From: JAGWRA01 sp035534615
Lineage (GTDB): Bacteria > Acidobacteriota > Vicinamibacteria > Vicinamibacterales > CAVVIG01
Length of the DNA: 64,000 nucleotides
Direction of reading: 5' to 3'
Assembly: GCA_035534615.1 (NCBI GenBank)
Contig: DATLRO010000080.1
Coordinates: 1-64,000 of the forward strand
Shown: one piece after another, positions 29,408 to 37,950 of the stretch
Layout of the letters: each line of letters starts with the position of its first letter
Numbering within the stretch: the first letter of the stretch is position 1
Translations under genes and position numbers: made by a program
The notes under the pieces: generated by a model
The model's input: only the letters and a program-made list of their open reading frames with translations
What the model was told of the DNA's origin: nothing
The model's database searches: none

Positions 29408-29842
29408 TCAGCCTTCGTGCCCGGGCGCCGGTCCACCGCCGGCCCCGGCCTGCTTCAGCTCGACGAGCACGCCGTGGGCGCTCGCGGGGTGGATGAACGC
29501 CACCAGCGCCCCCTCGGCGCCCGGCCGCGGCTCCGCGTCGATCAGCCGGACGCCGCGCGCCTTCAGCTGCGCCAGCGCGGCGCGGATGTCGTCGACCCGC
29601 AGCGTCAGGTGATGCAGGCCCGGTCCCCGCTTCTCCAGGTACCGCGCGATCGGCGAGTCGGGGGCGGTCGCCTCGAGCAGCTCGAGCGTGGCGTCGCCGA
29701 CCCGGACGAAGTGCGCGCGCACCCGCTGGGACGCCACCTCCTCGGCCCCCTCGACCTCCAGCCCGAGCGCATCCCGGTAGAACCCGAGCGCCTCGTCCAT
29801 GTCGCGGACGGCGATGCCGATGTGGTCGAGGACGGCTTTCAT
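29408..29842 (-). CDS. mce: Methylmalonyl-CoA epimerase
   Basis: A 144 aa vicinal-oxygen-chelate protein with two glyoxalase-like modules. Family features are LDHIGIAVRDMDEALGFYRD, the metal-binding His in DHIGIA, VRVGDATLELLEATAPDSPI, and GLHHLTLRVDDIRAAL. It interconverts the (R) and (S) forms of methylmalonyl-CoA. It lies 26 bases after meaB, the mutase chaperone, supporting a propionyl-CoA/succinyl-CoA route together with the split mutase at the far end of the window. Confidence 0.93.
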   Translation of the reverse strand: MKAVLDHIGIAVRDMDEALGFYRDALGLEVEGAEEVASQRVRAHFVRVGDATLELLEATAPDSPIARYLEKRGPGLHHLTLRVDDIRAALAQLKARGVRLIDAEPRPGAEGALVAFIHPASAHGVLVELKQAGAGGGPAPGHEG

Positions 29843-29868
29843 GGCGGCGGCCTTCTCCCGCGCGGCGG

Positions 29869-30840
29869 TCAGCGGGCGAGCGCCCGCGCCAGCAGCTCCT
29901 CGGTGGCGGTGTACGGATCGAGGTCGCGCGTCGCGATACGATCGACGATCCGGCCGAGCTCTCCCGGCTCCAGCACGCGGCGCTCCAGATGGTCCATGAA
30001 CCGGTGCGACAGCAGCTCCCGCAGCCGGAACTCGCTCCGCTCCCGGCGGCGCGCGGTCTGGGTCCGCTCGGCGTGGGCCTTGAAGCGGCCGATCGCCTCC
30101 AGCAGCTCCGCCACCCCGCGCCCGGTCGTCGCTTCGGTCTTGACGATCGGCGGGCGCCACTCGTCCGGCGCGAACGACTGCAGCGCCAGCGTCGACTGGA
30201 CGGACGCGACGGTCCGGTCGGCTCCCTCGCGATCGGCCTTGTTCACGACGAAGATGTCGGCGATCTCCATGATGCCGGCCTTGAGCGCCTGCACCTCGTC
30301 GCCGGTCCCCGGCACGAGCGTAACGATCGACACGTCGGCGGTCCGGACGATATCGACTTCGTCCTGGCCGACGCCGACCGTCTCGATCACGACGACATCC
30401 ATGCCGGCCGCATCGAGCACGAGCGCGACGTCGCCGGTCGCATGGGCGAGGCCGCCGAGATGGCCGCGCGTCGCCATGCTGCGGATGAACACCCCGGCGT
30501 CGCCGGCGTGCGCCTGCATCCGGAGCCGGTCGCCGAGAATGGCCCCGCCGCTGTACGGGCTCGTCGGGTCGACGGCGATGATGCCGATCGTCTGTCCCCG
30601 GCGGCGGATGTCCGCCGCCAGCCGATCGACGAGGGTGCTCTTGCCCGCGCCGGGCGGTCCGGTGACGCCGATCAGATAGGCGCGGCCCGTCCGCGCGAAA
30701 ATCCGGCGGATGAGATCGGCGCCCTGCGGCGCCTCGTCCTCGATGAGGGAGATGGCCCGGGCGATCGCGCGGGGATCGCCGGCCAGGACCCGATCGGCCA
30801 GCGGCACGGACGGACCGGGCGGATGCGCACGCTCAGCCAT
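29869..30840 (-). CDS. meaB: MeaB/ArgK-type GTPase, methylmalonyl-CoA mutase chaperone
   Basis: A 323 aa G3E-family GTPase that guards loading of cobalamin and reactivation of the mutase. The P-loop is GPPGAGKSTLVDRLA (about residue 60), followed by VDPTSPYSGGAILGDRLRMQ (switch region), ETVGVGQDEVDI and the guanine-specificity segment VVNKADREGADRT. All G motifs are present. It is 9 bases after the acyl-CoA dehydrogenase and 26 bases before mce. Confidence 0.95.
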   Translation of the reverse strand: MAERAHPPGPSVPLADRVLAGDPRAIARAISLIEDEAPQGADLIRRIFARTGRAYLIGVTGPPGAGKSTLVDRLAADIRRRGQTIGIIAVDPTSPYSGGAILGDRLRMQAHAGDAGVFIRSMATRGHLGGLAHATGDVALVLDAAGMDVVVIETVGVGQDEVDIVRTADVSIVTLVPGTGDEVQALKAGIMEIADIFVVNKADREGADRTVASVQSTLALQSFAPDEWRPPIVKTEATTGRGVAELLEAIGRFKAHAERTQTARRRERSEFRLRELLSHRFMDHLERRVLEPGELGRIVDRIATRDLDPYTATEELLARALAR

Positions 30841-30849
30841 CGGTCTCCG

Positions 30850-31995
30850 TCACCGGTTGTTCAGCAGCTGCCGGGCGATCACCAGCCGCTGAATCTCGCT
30901 GGTCCCCTCGCCGATGGTCGTCAGCTTGACGTCGCGGAAGTACTTCTCGGCCGGGTAGTCCTTGACGAACCCGTAGCCGCCGTGAATCTGGACGCAGTCC
31001 TCCGCCGCGCGGACGGCGATCTCGCTCGAGTACAGCTTGGCCATCGCCGACTGCAGCGTCGTCCGCGCGCCGTGGTCCTTCGAGTGCGCCGCGCGGTAGG
31101 TCAGCAGGCGGGCCGCTTCGACGCGCGTGGCGTTGTCGACGAGCTTCCACCGGATGGCGTCGAAGTCGCCGATCGGCCGGCCGAACTGGCGCCGCTCGAA
31201 GGCGTAGTGGCGCGCCGCTTCCCACGCGCCCTGCGCGAGGCCGACGGCGAGCGCCGCGATGCCGATGCGGCCGGCATCGAGCACCTGCATGGCGCCGACG
31301 AAGCCCTGCCCTTCCCCGCCCAGCAGGTTCTCCGCGGGAATCCGGCAATTCTCGAAGATGACCTCGCTGGTGTCGCTCGCGCGCATCCCGAGCTTGTTCT
31401 CCTTCTTGCCGGCCGACATCCCGGGCGTGCCGTGCTCGACGATGAACGCGGAGATCCCCTTGTTCCCCTTGCTCCGGTCGGTCACCGCCATCGCCACCAT
31501 CACCTGCCCGATCCGGCCGTGGGTGGTGAACGTCTTGGCGCCGTTCAGCACCCAGACGTCGCCGTCACGCACCGCAACGGTGCGGGTCCCGGCGGCGTCG
31601 CTGCCGGCGGTCGGCTCGGTGAGCCCCCACGCCCCCACCTTCTCGCCGCGGGCGAGCGGCACGAGGTAGCGCTGCTTCTGCGCCTCGGTGCCGAACATGA
31701 AGATGTGCGCCGAGCAGAGGCCGTTGTGCGCGGCCACCGAGAGGGAGACGGCCGGGTCGACCCGGGCCAGTTCCTCGATGCAGATGCAGTAATCGATCGC
31801 CGACATGCCGGCGCCGCCGTACTGTTCGGGAAACTGGATCCCCATCAGGCCGAGGGCGGCCAGCTTCGGCACGAGGTCGGTCGGGAAATGCTGGGCCTCG
31901 TCCCACTCCATCACGTGCGGCCGGATTTCGGCCTCGGCAAACTCGCGAACGCTGCGGCGCAGCAGCGTCTGGTCATCAGTCAGTCGGAAGTCCAT
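30850..31995 (-). CDS. Acyl-CoA dehydrogenase
   Basis: A 381 aa FAD-dependent acyl-CoA dehydrogenase. It has the usual three-domain layout: N-terminal helices (LTDDQTLLRRSVREFAEAEI), the beta domain with WGLTEPTAGSD (FAD/substrate loop), and the C-terminal helical domain with QIHGGYGFVKDYPAEKYFRD, where the catalytic Glu region is expected. The ATG at 31995 is preceded by AGAAGG. Sequence resembles the short/branched and glutaryl-type subgroups, but chain preference cannot be set. It heads the acd-meaB-mce group. Confidence 0.94.
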   Translation of the reverse strand: MDFRLTDDQTLLRRSVREFAEAEIRPHVMEWDEAQHFPTDLVPKLAALGLMGIQFPEQYGGAGMSAIDYCICIEELARVDPAVSLSVAAHNGLCSAHIFMFGTEAQKQRYLVPLARGEKVGAWGLTEPTAGSDAAGTRTVAVRDGDVWVLNGAKTFTTHGRIGQVMVAMAVTDRSKGNKGISAFIVEHGTPGMSAGKKENKLGMRASDTSEVIFENCRIPAENLLGGEGQGFVGAMQVLDAGRIGIAALAVGLAQGAWEAARHYAFERRQFGRPIGDFDAIRWKLVDNATRVEAARLLTYRAAHSKDHGARTTLQSAMAKLYSSEIAVRAAEDCVQIHGGYGFVKDYPAEKYFRDVKLTTIGEGTSEIQRLVIARQLLNNR

Positions 31996-32094
31996 AAACC
32001 TTCTGACTTTACCATAAAGCGCGCGCACGCCGGCCCGGCCGGCGCGCGGCGGGCCCGCTCCGCCCGGCTGGACGCGCGGGACTCCGGGACCGGC

Positions 32095-33132
32095 TTATCG
32101 GACGACCGCGTGCGAGCCGGCCGGCGGCGGCGCAGCCGCCCGGCTCCAGTCGGTGTGGGGCGCGCGGTTCTCGATCAGCCAGCCGTAGATCAGGCCGCCG
32201 TAGCCCTGCCAGCGCATGCCGCGCCGGGCGTAGAACGGCCGGAGCGCCCGCTGCAGCGCCGGCAGCCGGTAGTACGGCACGCCGGGAAAGTAGTGGTGCT
32301 CCAGGTGGTAGTTCGAGTTGAGGAACGCGAAGTCCCAGAACCAGTGGCCGCGCACGAGCGTGCTCCACGTGGCCGGGTCGGCCGGGTCGATGTCGTAGTG
32401 CTGTCCCAGGCGGTTGAGCGTGAACGCGATCGGAAAGACGAAGAAGACCGGAATCACGTAGGCGCGCGCGGCCGCGCCGGCGCCCGCCAGCAGCCAGATG
32501 GCGGCGAGCACCCCCAGATGCGCCGCGATGGACAGCCAGCGCTCGGCAGCAATCCGCCGCCGCAGCGCCGGCGGGTAGGTCGCCGTCTCGCGCCGCGCCG
32601 CCCGGAAGTAGATCGGGAACAGCGCGGGCGAACAGTACAGCAGCTTGAACCAGCGCGCGTTCCGCTTCGGCGACAGGTGATGCCGCTTCGGATCGTCATC
32701 CGGCGATCCCAGCTCGGCGTGATGGTCGAGGTGCCAGCGCGTGAACTGGCTCGCCGAGATGCCGCTCGGCACCGCGTAGAGGAACCCGAGCAGCCGCTCC
32801 GCGTGCGGATGCGGGCGCTCGAAGACGAGCTGGTGCAGCACCTCGTGCAGCAGCACCGTGAAGTTGAAGATGGTGAAGCCCTGCACGACCGCGAGCGGAA
32901 GCCAGACGAGCGGATTCGAGACCCGGATGAGCCCCCAGGTGCAGGCGCCGAGGATGGCGAACTGCCGCACGGCCGTGATCAGATGGCGGGCGGCCGATTT
33001 CCGATGAAAGGCGCGCAGGGTCTCGCGCGGGAGCACCGTCCCGAGCTCGTGTCGCAGCGCCACGGCATGCCGGCTGTAGTAGTGGGTCTTCACGGCGCGG
33101 CTGTCAGATCGGAATGTGTACGATTCTACCAT
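32095..33132 (-). CDS. Membrane fatty-acid desaturase-like protein
   Basis: A 345 aa diiron membrane desaturase/hydroxylase. The three His boxes are present: HEVLHQ, HLDHHAE and HLEHHYFPG. Around them are about four membrane helices (ITAVRQFAILGACTWGLI, PLAVVQGFTIFNFTVLL, LGVLAAIWLLAGAGAAA, VIPVFFVFPIAFTL). Family members insert double bonds or hydroxyls in lipids or related chains; the substrate is unknown. The ATG at 33132 gives the listed length; an in-frame GTG at 33093 would drop 13 residues. It is divergent from the small outer-membrane barrel. Confidence 0.88.
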   Translation of the reverse strand: MVESYTFRSDSRAVKTHYYSRHAVALRHELGTVLPRETLRAFHRKSAARHLITAVRQFAILGACTWGLIRVSNPLVWLPLAVVQGFTIFNFTVLLHEVLHQLVFERPHPHAERLLGFLYAVPSGISASQFTRWHLDHHAELGSPDDDPKRHHLSPKRNARWFKLLYCSPALFPIYFRAARRETATYPPALRRRIAAERWLSIAAHLGVLAAIWLLAGAGAAARAYVIPVFFVFPIAFTLNRLGQHYDIDPADPATWSTLVRGHWFWDFAFLNSNYHLEHHYFPGVPYYRLPALQRALRPFYARRGMRWQGYGGLIYGWLIENRAPHTDWSRAAAPPPAGSHAVVR

Positions 33133-33209
33133 GCGGCCGGTGCCGCGGACGGCCGCCCGGGCGTATCATGGAGACCATCACCGGTCTCGTTGCCGCCTCT
33201 GGAGGTTCG

Positions 33210-33701
33210 ATGACATCCGTACGCCGCCGGCTCCTGATCCCGATCGCCTCCCTGGCCCTGGTCCTGCTGGCCCGCCCCGCCCTGGCCGACGCCACGGCGT
33301 TCATCGGCGCCAGCCCGACCCCGACCAGCCGGCAGGCGCGCGGCTTCGCGGTCGGCTTCGGGATGGCCGTGCTCGGCTTCGAGTTCGAGTACTCCAGCAT
33401 CCTGCAGGACGCCCAGCAGGGGGCGCCGTCGGTGCAGACCGGCATGGGCAACGTGCTGCTCCAGACCCCGACCGCCATCCTGGGCTTCCAGCCCTACATC
33501 ACGGCCGGCGCCGGGGTCTACCACGAGGCGCTGGGGGCGGCCACCGAGACCAACTTCGGCCTGAACACCGGCGGCGGCGTGAAGCTCTCGCTGGTCGGTC
33601 CGCTGAAGCTGCGGGTCGACTACCGGATCTTCACGCTCGCCGGCAGCGCCCTTCAGCCCCATCCGCAGCGGATCTACGCCGGCCTGACTCTGTCGTTCTG
33701 A
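33210..33701 (+). CDS. Small outer-membrane beta-barrel protein
   Basis: A 163 aa secreted protein with a clear signal peptide (MTSVRRRLLIPIASLALVL then ARPALADA, cut near residue 27). It continues with alternating hydrophobic strands typical of an eight-stranded barrel (FAVGFGMAVLGFEFEYS, ILGFQPYITAGAGVYHEAL, GVKLSLVGPLKLRVDYRIF) and ends in Phe (YAGLTLSF). GGAGG at 33201 fixes the start. The family resembles OmpA-like/porin-fold small barrels of unknown function. It converges with the secreted-protein gene after it. Confidence 0.82.
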   Translation: MTSVRRRLLIPIASLALVLLARPALADATAFIGASPTPTSRQARGFAVGFGMAVLGFEFEYSSILQDAQQGAPSVQTGMGNVLLQTPTAILGFQPYITAGAGVYHEALGAATETNFGLNTGGGVKLSLVGPLKLRVDYRIFTLAGSALQPHPQRIYAGLTLSF

Positions 33702-33711
33702 GGCGGGGCAC

Positions 33712-34239
33712 CTACTCGCGGCCCGGCGCGGGCGCCGGCGCGGCCGGCATCGGCTCGAGATTCAGCAGCGTCTGCCCGGCCGCGAACGAGGCGCCGTATT
33801 CCAGCAGCTCCCGGTCGTCGTCCGGGTACGCCCGCTTGAGAATCTTCGAGACCGTGTAGTCGGCCCCCGGCACGGTCGGATCGATCACGAACACGTAGAG
33901 CACGCTGCCGCCGGGGCCCGGCTCGTCCGCCTTGAAGAACCGCCAGCCGGCCGCCTGCCGCCGGAGCTGCGGGTCCCGACTGGCCGCGAGCGCCTGCCGC
34001 AGCCGGCCGATGACCGCCTCGAAGGCGGCTGCCTGGGCGGGCTTCACCGGACTGAACAGCAGGCCCACCGGCGCCTTGAACGTCCGGGGGGCGACCGCCA
34101 CCGGCGCAGGCGCCGGCGGGGCCGGCGCCTGCGCGGCCACCGTCACGACCGCACGCCCGAGCAGCGGGGCGAGGCCCAGTCCCAGTGCGAGTCCCACACA
34201 GCCCGCCACGATCAGCGGCACGGCAGATGTCTTCCGCAT
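33712..34239 (-). CDS. Secreted or membrane-anchored protein of unknown function, paralogue A
   Basis: A 175 aa protein with an N-terminal hydrophobic segment (VPLIVAGCVGLALGLGLAPLL), an Ala/Pro-rich linker, and a conserved domain (about residues 52-160) that includes FKADEPGPGGSVLYVFVIDP, VPGADYTVSKILKRAYPDD and a central helix RLRQALAASRDPQLRRQAAGW. The same domain occurs in the next gene in this direction (34436-34936). No known family is recognised. A signal peptide or anchor suggests periplasmic location. Confidence 0.75.
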   Translation of the reverse strand: MRKTSAVPLIVAGCVGLALGLGLAPLLGRAVVTVAAQAPAPPAPAPVAVAPRTFKAPVGLLFSPVKPAQAAAFEAVIGRLRQALAASRDPQLRRQAAGWRFFKADEPGPGGSVLYVFVIDPTVPGADYTVSKILKRAYPDDDRELLEYGASFAAGQTLLNLEPMPAAPAPAPGRE

Positions 34240-34374
34240 CGGCGCAACACTCCCGATCGGCGCGGACGCGCTCCGCCCCTGGTGGCACGCGCGGGTGCCG
34301 ATCGTCGTTCAGCCTATCACTTCGCGGGGATGGGACCAGGCCGGCGGGCGCGGCGGCGCGGCGGGAGGACGCGC

Positions 34375-34412
34375 ACGGACCGGGATCCGCGGCATGCGGA
34401 GTCCCGGTCCGT
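34375..34412 (-). terminator. Strong hairpin after the paralogue B gene
   Basis: A near-perfect inverted repeat: 34375-34390 pairs with 34396-34412 (acggaccggga arm), with one bulged base and a 5-base loop. It lies 23 bases past the stop of the gene at 34436-34936 on the - strand. There is no T-run, so it is either a non-canonical terminator or an mRNA 3' stabiliser between the two paralogues. Confidence 0.6.
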
Positions 34413-34435
34413 GGGCGACGACACTGACGACCTGG

Positions 34436-34936
34436 CTACTGGCCGAAGTTGTCGACCAGCTTCAGGTTCACCACGCTCTGCCCGCCCGGCACGTAGCAGC
34501 TGGCGAACGTCTTGTACAGTTGCTCAATCTGCTGGGGAAACGCCTCGTCCAGAATCTTGGCCACCGTGTAGTCCGCATTCGGCACGGCGGGATCGATGAC
34601 GAAGAGGTAGAGCGCATTGCCGTTCGGGCCGGGCTCGACCGACTTGAACACCTTCCAGCTCGCCGCCTGCTGCTTGCGCTGGGGGTTCGTGCTGCTCTGC
34701 AGCGCCTGCTTCAGCTTCCCCATGATCATTTCGAAGTCGGCGGTCTTGCCGGGCTTGATCGTGTTGAACACGATCCCGGCATCCGAGCCGAAGACCATGC
34801 CGGTCGGCTTCTGCGGCGTCGAGGCCGCCTGCTGCGCCCACGACGTCGCCGACGGCAGCATCAGCATCAGGGCGAGGCCCAGTCCAATCACAGCGTACCG
34901 GCGTCCCGCCGCCGGCAAGTACCCGAGTCGTCGCAT
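34436..34936 (-). CDS. Secreted protein of unknown function, paralogue B
   Basis: A 166 aa protein with a signal peptide (about 1-35, LGLALMLMLPSATSWAQQ). Its domain is shared with the neighbouring paralogue: KVFKSVEPGPNGNALYLFVI, DPAVPNADYTVAKILDEAFP and MIMGKLKQALQSSTNPQRKQ. It ends VNLKLVDNFGQ. The start at 34936 is supported by AAGGAGG. It follows hemW by 41 bases on the same strand and a hairpin separates it from paralogue A. Function unknown; the shared VIDP.VP.ADYTV.KIL core is a useful search seed. Confidence 0.78.
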   Translation of the reverse strand: MRRLGYLPAAGRRYAVIGLGLALMLMLPSATSWAQQAASTPQKPTGMVFGSDAGIVFNTIKPGKTADFEMIMGKLKQALQSSTNPQRKQQAASWKVFKSVEPGPNGNALYLFVIDPAVPNADYTVAKILDEAFPQQIEQLYKTFASCYVPGGQSVVNLKLVDNFGQ

Positions 34937-34977
34937 CGCGGCCTCCTTCAAAAGCGAATACTGTATCGTATGTCGGG

Positions 34978-36117
34978 CTACACGAAAACGGTCATTACCT
35001 CGTGGGCCAGAAGCATCCCCCGACGCGTCAGGCGCAACCGCCCCGGCTCCCACACGAGGAGGCCGGCATCGAGGTGTGGACTCAGATGATCTCCGTAGCG
35101 CCGCCAGACGTCAACCCCATAACGCGCGTCGACCGCGGCCAGGTCGAGACCGTCGGTCAGCCGGAGGCCGGTGAACAGCGCTTCCTCCAGTTGTTCCGTC
35201 GGGGTCAGCACGCGCCGCTCGCTGACGAGATTGGCGCCGGCCTGCACCCGGGCCACGTAGTCCCCGACCCCGGACACCTGCTTCCACCGCACGCCGTGAC
35301 GGGTCGAGTGCGCCCCGCACCCGAATCCGAGCCATTCCCCGTCGGTCCAGTACTTGAGGTTGTGCCTCGAGCGGCGGCCGGGCCGCGCCACGTTGGAGAT
35401 CTCGTACTGCCCGTAGCCGGCGGCGTCCAGCGCCCCGAGCGCGTCCAGATACATCTCCGCCACGTCATCGTCGGGCGCCTGGGACCAGCGGGCGCGCGCC
35501 ATGGCGTCGCGGAGCGGCGCGTTCGGGTACACCTCGAGCATGTAGAGCGAGGCGTGGTCCGGGCCGAGCGCGATGAGCTGCCGGACCGAGTCCCGCCAGT
35601 CGGCCGGCGTCTGCTGGGGCAGCCACAGCATCAGGTCGAGGCTGAGGTTGTCGAAGCCGGCCGCCCGTGCCTGCGCGTAGGCCTCGGCGGCCCGCTGCGC
35701 GGAATGGAGACGGCTGAGGCGCTGCAGCTCGTCGTCGCGGAACGACTGGACACCGAAGCTCAGGCGGTTGATGCCGGCGTCGCGGAAGCCCGCCAGCCGC
35801 TCCACCGTCACGGTTTCAGGATTGGCCTCGAGCGTCACTTCGGCGTCCGGGGCGAGGGGGAACGCCTGCCGGCAGGCGTTCACCAGGCGCGCCACCTCGG
35901 CCGGGTCCAGCAGCGACGGCGTGCCTCCGCCGAAGTAGAGCGTGTCGGCGGCGGACGCCCCGCCCGCCGCCTCGTCACGCGCGCCGGCCCGCTCGATGTC
36001 GAGGGCGAGGGCGTCCACGTACCGCCGCTTGAGATCGACGTCGAGCAGGATGCGATTGAAGTTGCAGTAGTTGCAGATGGCGGCGCAGAAGGGCACGTGG
36101 AGGTACAGGCCGAGCAT
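34978..36117 (-). CDS. hemW: HemW-like radical SAM protein
   Basis: A 379 aa radical SAM protein of the HemN/HemW family. The N-terminal CX3CX2C cluster site is at CAAICNYC (residues about 10-17), GGGTPS follows, and the C-terminal HemN-like domain (LEEALFTGLRLTDGLDL, GYGQYEISNVARPGRRSRHN) is present. HemW is thought to bind heme and act as a heme chaperone, not as a coproporphyrinogen oxidase. Biochemically it cannot be separated from HemN here except by length and the short N-terminus, which favour HemW. It follows the DnaC-like ATPase by 23 bases. Confidence 0.9.
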   Translation of the reverse strand: MLGLYLHVPFCAAICNYCNFNRILLDVDLKRRYVDALALDIERAGARDEAAGGASAADTLYFGGGTPSLLDPAEVARLVNACRQAFPLAPDAEVTLEANPETVTVERLAGFRDAGINRLSFGVQSFRDDELQRLSRLHSAQRAAEAYAQARAAGFDNLSLDLMLWLPQQTPADWRDSVRQLIALGPDHASLYMLEVYPNAPLRDAMARARWSQAPDDDVAEMYLDALGALDAAGYGQYEISNVARPGRRSRHNLKYWTDGEWLGFGCGAHSTRHGVRWKQVSGVGDYVARVQAGANLVSERRVLTPTEQLEEALFTGLRLTDGLDLAAVDARYGVDVWRRYGDHLSPHLDAGLLVWEPGRLRLTRRGMLLAHEVMTVFV

Positions 36118-36140
36118 GGGGACTGAGACCGGCCTTCCCG

Positions 36141-36989
36141 CTACCGGCCCGCCTTGCCGCCCGGCCACCGGAGCTCCGATCGCTGATCGGCCGGGTCGCG
36201 CAGCTGCGCGCGCGCCTGCCCCTTGGCACGGGGGGGGAGACGTGACATCCCGCTGCGGGGCCGCTTCTGGTCCAGCCGGGCCAGCTCCTCCGGCGTCGCG
36301 TCCGGACCGGCCATCCGGAAGTCGACTCCCTTGAGAGTGACGAACTCGCACATCTCGTGGAGTCGCGACCAGATCCGGAACCCCACCCGGACCTCCAGCG
36401 AATCCGGGTCGGTCGCATCGTCCTTCGCGTCGTAGTTCGACGTGAAGACGGTCGGACGGCGCTCGTTGTAGCGCGTATTCACGATGAGATTGAGCGTCTC
36501 CTCGACCCACTCGGACGTCTTCTCGGCGCCGAGGTCGTCCAGGACGAGCAGATCCGCCTCCATCACCGGCCTCAGGACGTCCATCTCCGCCGCGCGCACC
36601 AGCGGGTTGTAGGTGCTGCGAATGACGCGCAGCAGCTCCCGCGTGTCGTAGAAGATGCCGCGGGCCCCCCGGGTCCGGATGGCGAGCCTGAGCACGGCCA
36701 CCGCCAGGTGCGTCTTGCCGACGCCGGGATGGCCGAGAAAGAACAGCCCTTTCTCGACGATGGGAAACGTCTCGACGAAAGCGCGCGCCTTTTCGAGGCC
36801 GTACACGAGCGAGTCGTTCTCGGTGCGGAAGCTCTCGAGGTCGCAGCGCCGGTAGCGCGGCGGAATCTTCGCGTCCTGCAGGAACGTGTCGACGAGGCGC
36901 TCCCGCCAGCAGTCGCAGCGCGTCACACGGCGGACACCACGGTCCTCGATCGATTTCCAGCCGGTGTCGTCACACAGAAGACAGCTCAT
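36141..36989 (-). CDS. DnaC/IstB-like AAA+ ATPase with N-terminal zinc finger
   Basis: A 282 aa AAA+ protein. The N-terminus is Cys-rich (CLLCDDTGW, then CDCW, suggesting a zinc site of CxxC...CxC type). It continues with Walker A GHPGVGKTHLAVA (about residue 92), Walker B LLVLDDLGAEK and a sensor-like TVFTSNYDAKD, as in DnaC/DnaI helicase loaders. The C-terminal tail is long and basic. No transposase lies nearby, so an IstB role is unlikely; a helicase-loader-like function is possible. It stands inside the heat-shock operon between a sigma factor and hemW, which is an unusual place for it. Confidence 0.82.
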   Translation of the reverse strand: MSCLLCDDTGWKSIEDRGVRRVTRCDCWRERLVDTFLQDAKIPPRYRRCDLESFRTENDSLVYGLEKARAFVETFPIVEKGLFFLGHPGVGKTHLAVAVLRLAIRTRGARGIFYDTRELLRVIRSTYNPLVRAAEMDVLRPVMEADLLVLDDLGAEKTSEWVEETLNLIVNTRYNERRPTVFTSNYDAKDDATDPDSLEVRVGFRIWSRLHEMCEFVTLKGVDFRMAGPDATPEELARLDQKRPRSGMSRLPPRAKGQARAQLRDPADQRSELRWPGGKAGR

Positions 36990-37030
36990 GCCCTCCCGCC
37001 CATCCGACCGCCCGTCGCCGGCCGGTGTCG

Positions 37031-37891
37031 TCAGTTGAGGCAGCTCCGCAGCCCTTCCAGCCGCTTGGATCGCCGCAGCTTGTCCTTCGCGCGGGCCTCG
37101 ATCTGCCGGACGCGCTCGCGCGTCAGATGCAGCGCGTTGCCGATCTGCTGCAGCGTCCGGCCGTCGTCCGCGCCGAGGCCGTAGCGCATCTGCAGCACCC
37201 GGCGCTCCCGTCCGTCCAGTTCGGCCAGCGCGGCCTGCAGGCCGGATTGCATCGCCTGCTGGATCAGCGCGTGCTCCACCGGCGGCTCGGCCTCCTGCGA
37301 CAGCGTCTCGCCCAGCTCGCGGCCGCCGCGTCCGGCGTCCACCGGGTCGCTCAGGGACACGTCCTCGCCGCTGATCTGCCGCAGGGCGTCGACGTCGCAG
37401 GGCGACAGGTCGAGATCCTCCGCGATTTCCTGCGTGGTCGGCGCCCGTTCGAGCTGCGCGGCCAGCGCGGCGACCTGCCGCTCGAAGCGGACCGCCAGGC
37501 TCGACACCTTGACGGGCAGCGAGAAGGCGCGCGCCTCGCCCGACAGCGCGTGCATCATCGCCTGCCGGACCCACCAGACCGCGTAGGTGATGAACTTGAC
37601 GTTCCGGGCGGGGTCGAACCGCTGGGCGGCCTCGATGAGCCCCAGATTGCCTTCGTGCACCAGGTCGAGAAACGGGACGCCGAGGCCGCGATACCGCTTC
37701 GCGTAGCTGACCACGAACCGGAGGTTGCCTTCGACGAGCCGCCGCAGCGCGGCCTCGTCGCGATCCTGCCGGATCCGCGCGCCGAGCGCCGCTTCCTCGT
37801 CCGCGGTCAGACGCGGCAGCCGGGCGAGCCCGCGCAGGTACGCCCGCAGCGTGTCGGCTTCGTTCGTGGCGTGATCGGATCGGCGGGGCAC
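37031..37891 (-). CDS. Sigma-70 family RNA polymerase sigma factor (group 2-like)
   Basis: A 286 aa sigma factor. Region 1.2 is LRAYLRGLARLPRLTADEEA and region 2 includes NLRFVVSYAKRYRGLGVPFL and RFDPARNVKFITYAVWWVRQ, the core-binding and -10 helix. Region 3 is ALSGEARAFSLPVKVSSLAV and region 4.2 is TRERVRQIEARAKDKLRRSK. The N-terminal acidic domain of RpoD is missing, and the length fits RpoS-like or alternative group 2 factors. It starts with GTG at 37891, 59 bases after hspR. Its place behind hspR and dnaKJ suggests stress-linked expression. Confidence 0.92.
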   Translation of the reverse strand: MPRRSDHATNEADTLRAYLRGLARLPRLTADEEAALGARIRQDRDEAALRRLVEGNLRFVVSYAKRYRGLGVPFLDLVHEGNLGLIEAAQRFDPARNVKFITYAVWWVRQAMMHALSGEARAFSLPVKVSSLAVRFERQVAALAAQLERAPTTQEIAEDLDLSPCDVDALRQISGEDVSLSDPVDAGRGGRELGETLSQEAEPPVEHALIQQAMQSGLQAALAELDGRERRVLQMRYGLGADDGRTLQQIGNALHLTRERVRQIEARAKDKLRRSKRLEGLRSCLN

Positions 37892-37950
37892 GCAGCCATC
37901 ATACTACCGGGCAGGAGGCGCCGGCGATCGATCGTCGCGCGCGCCGCGCG

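Noticed and set aside
27557..33213. Very long open frames on the + strand (about 1000 codons each) opposite the acyl-CoA, MTAP and desaturase genes
   Set aside because: They are antisense to genes with clear family motifs, have Arg/Ala/Pro-dominated composition, and arise because stop codons are rare in such GC-rich DNA.
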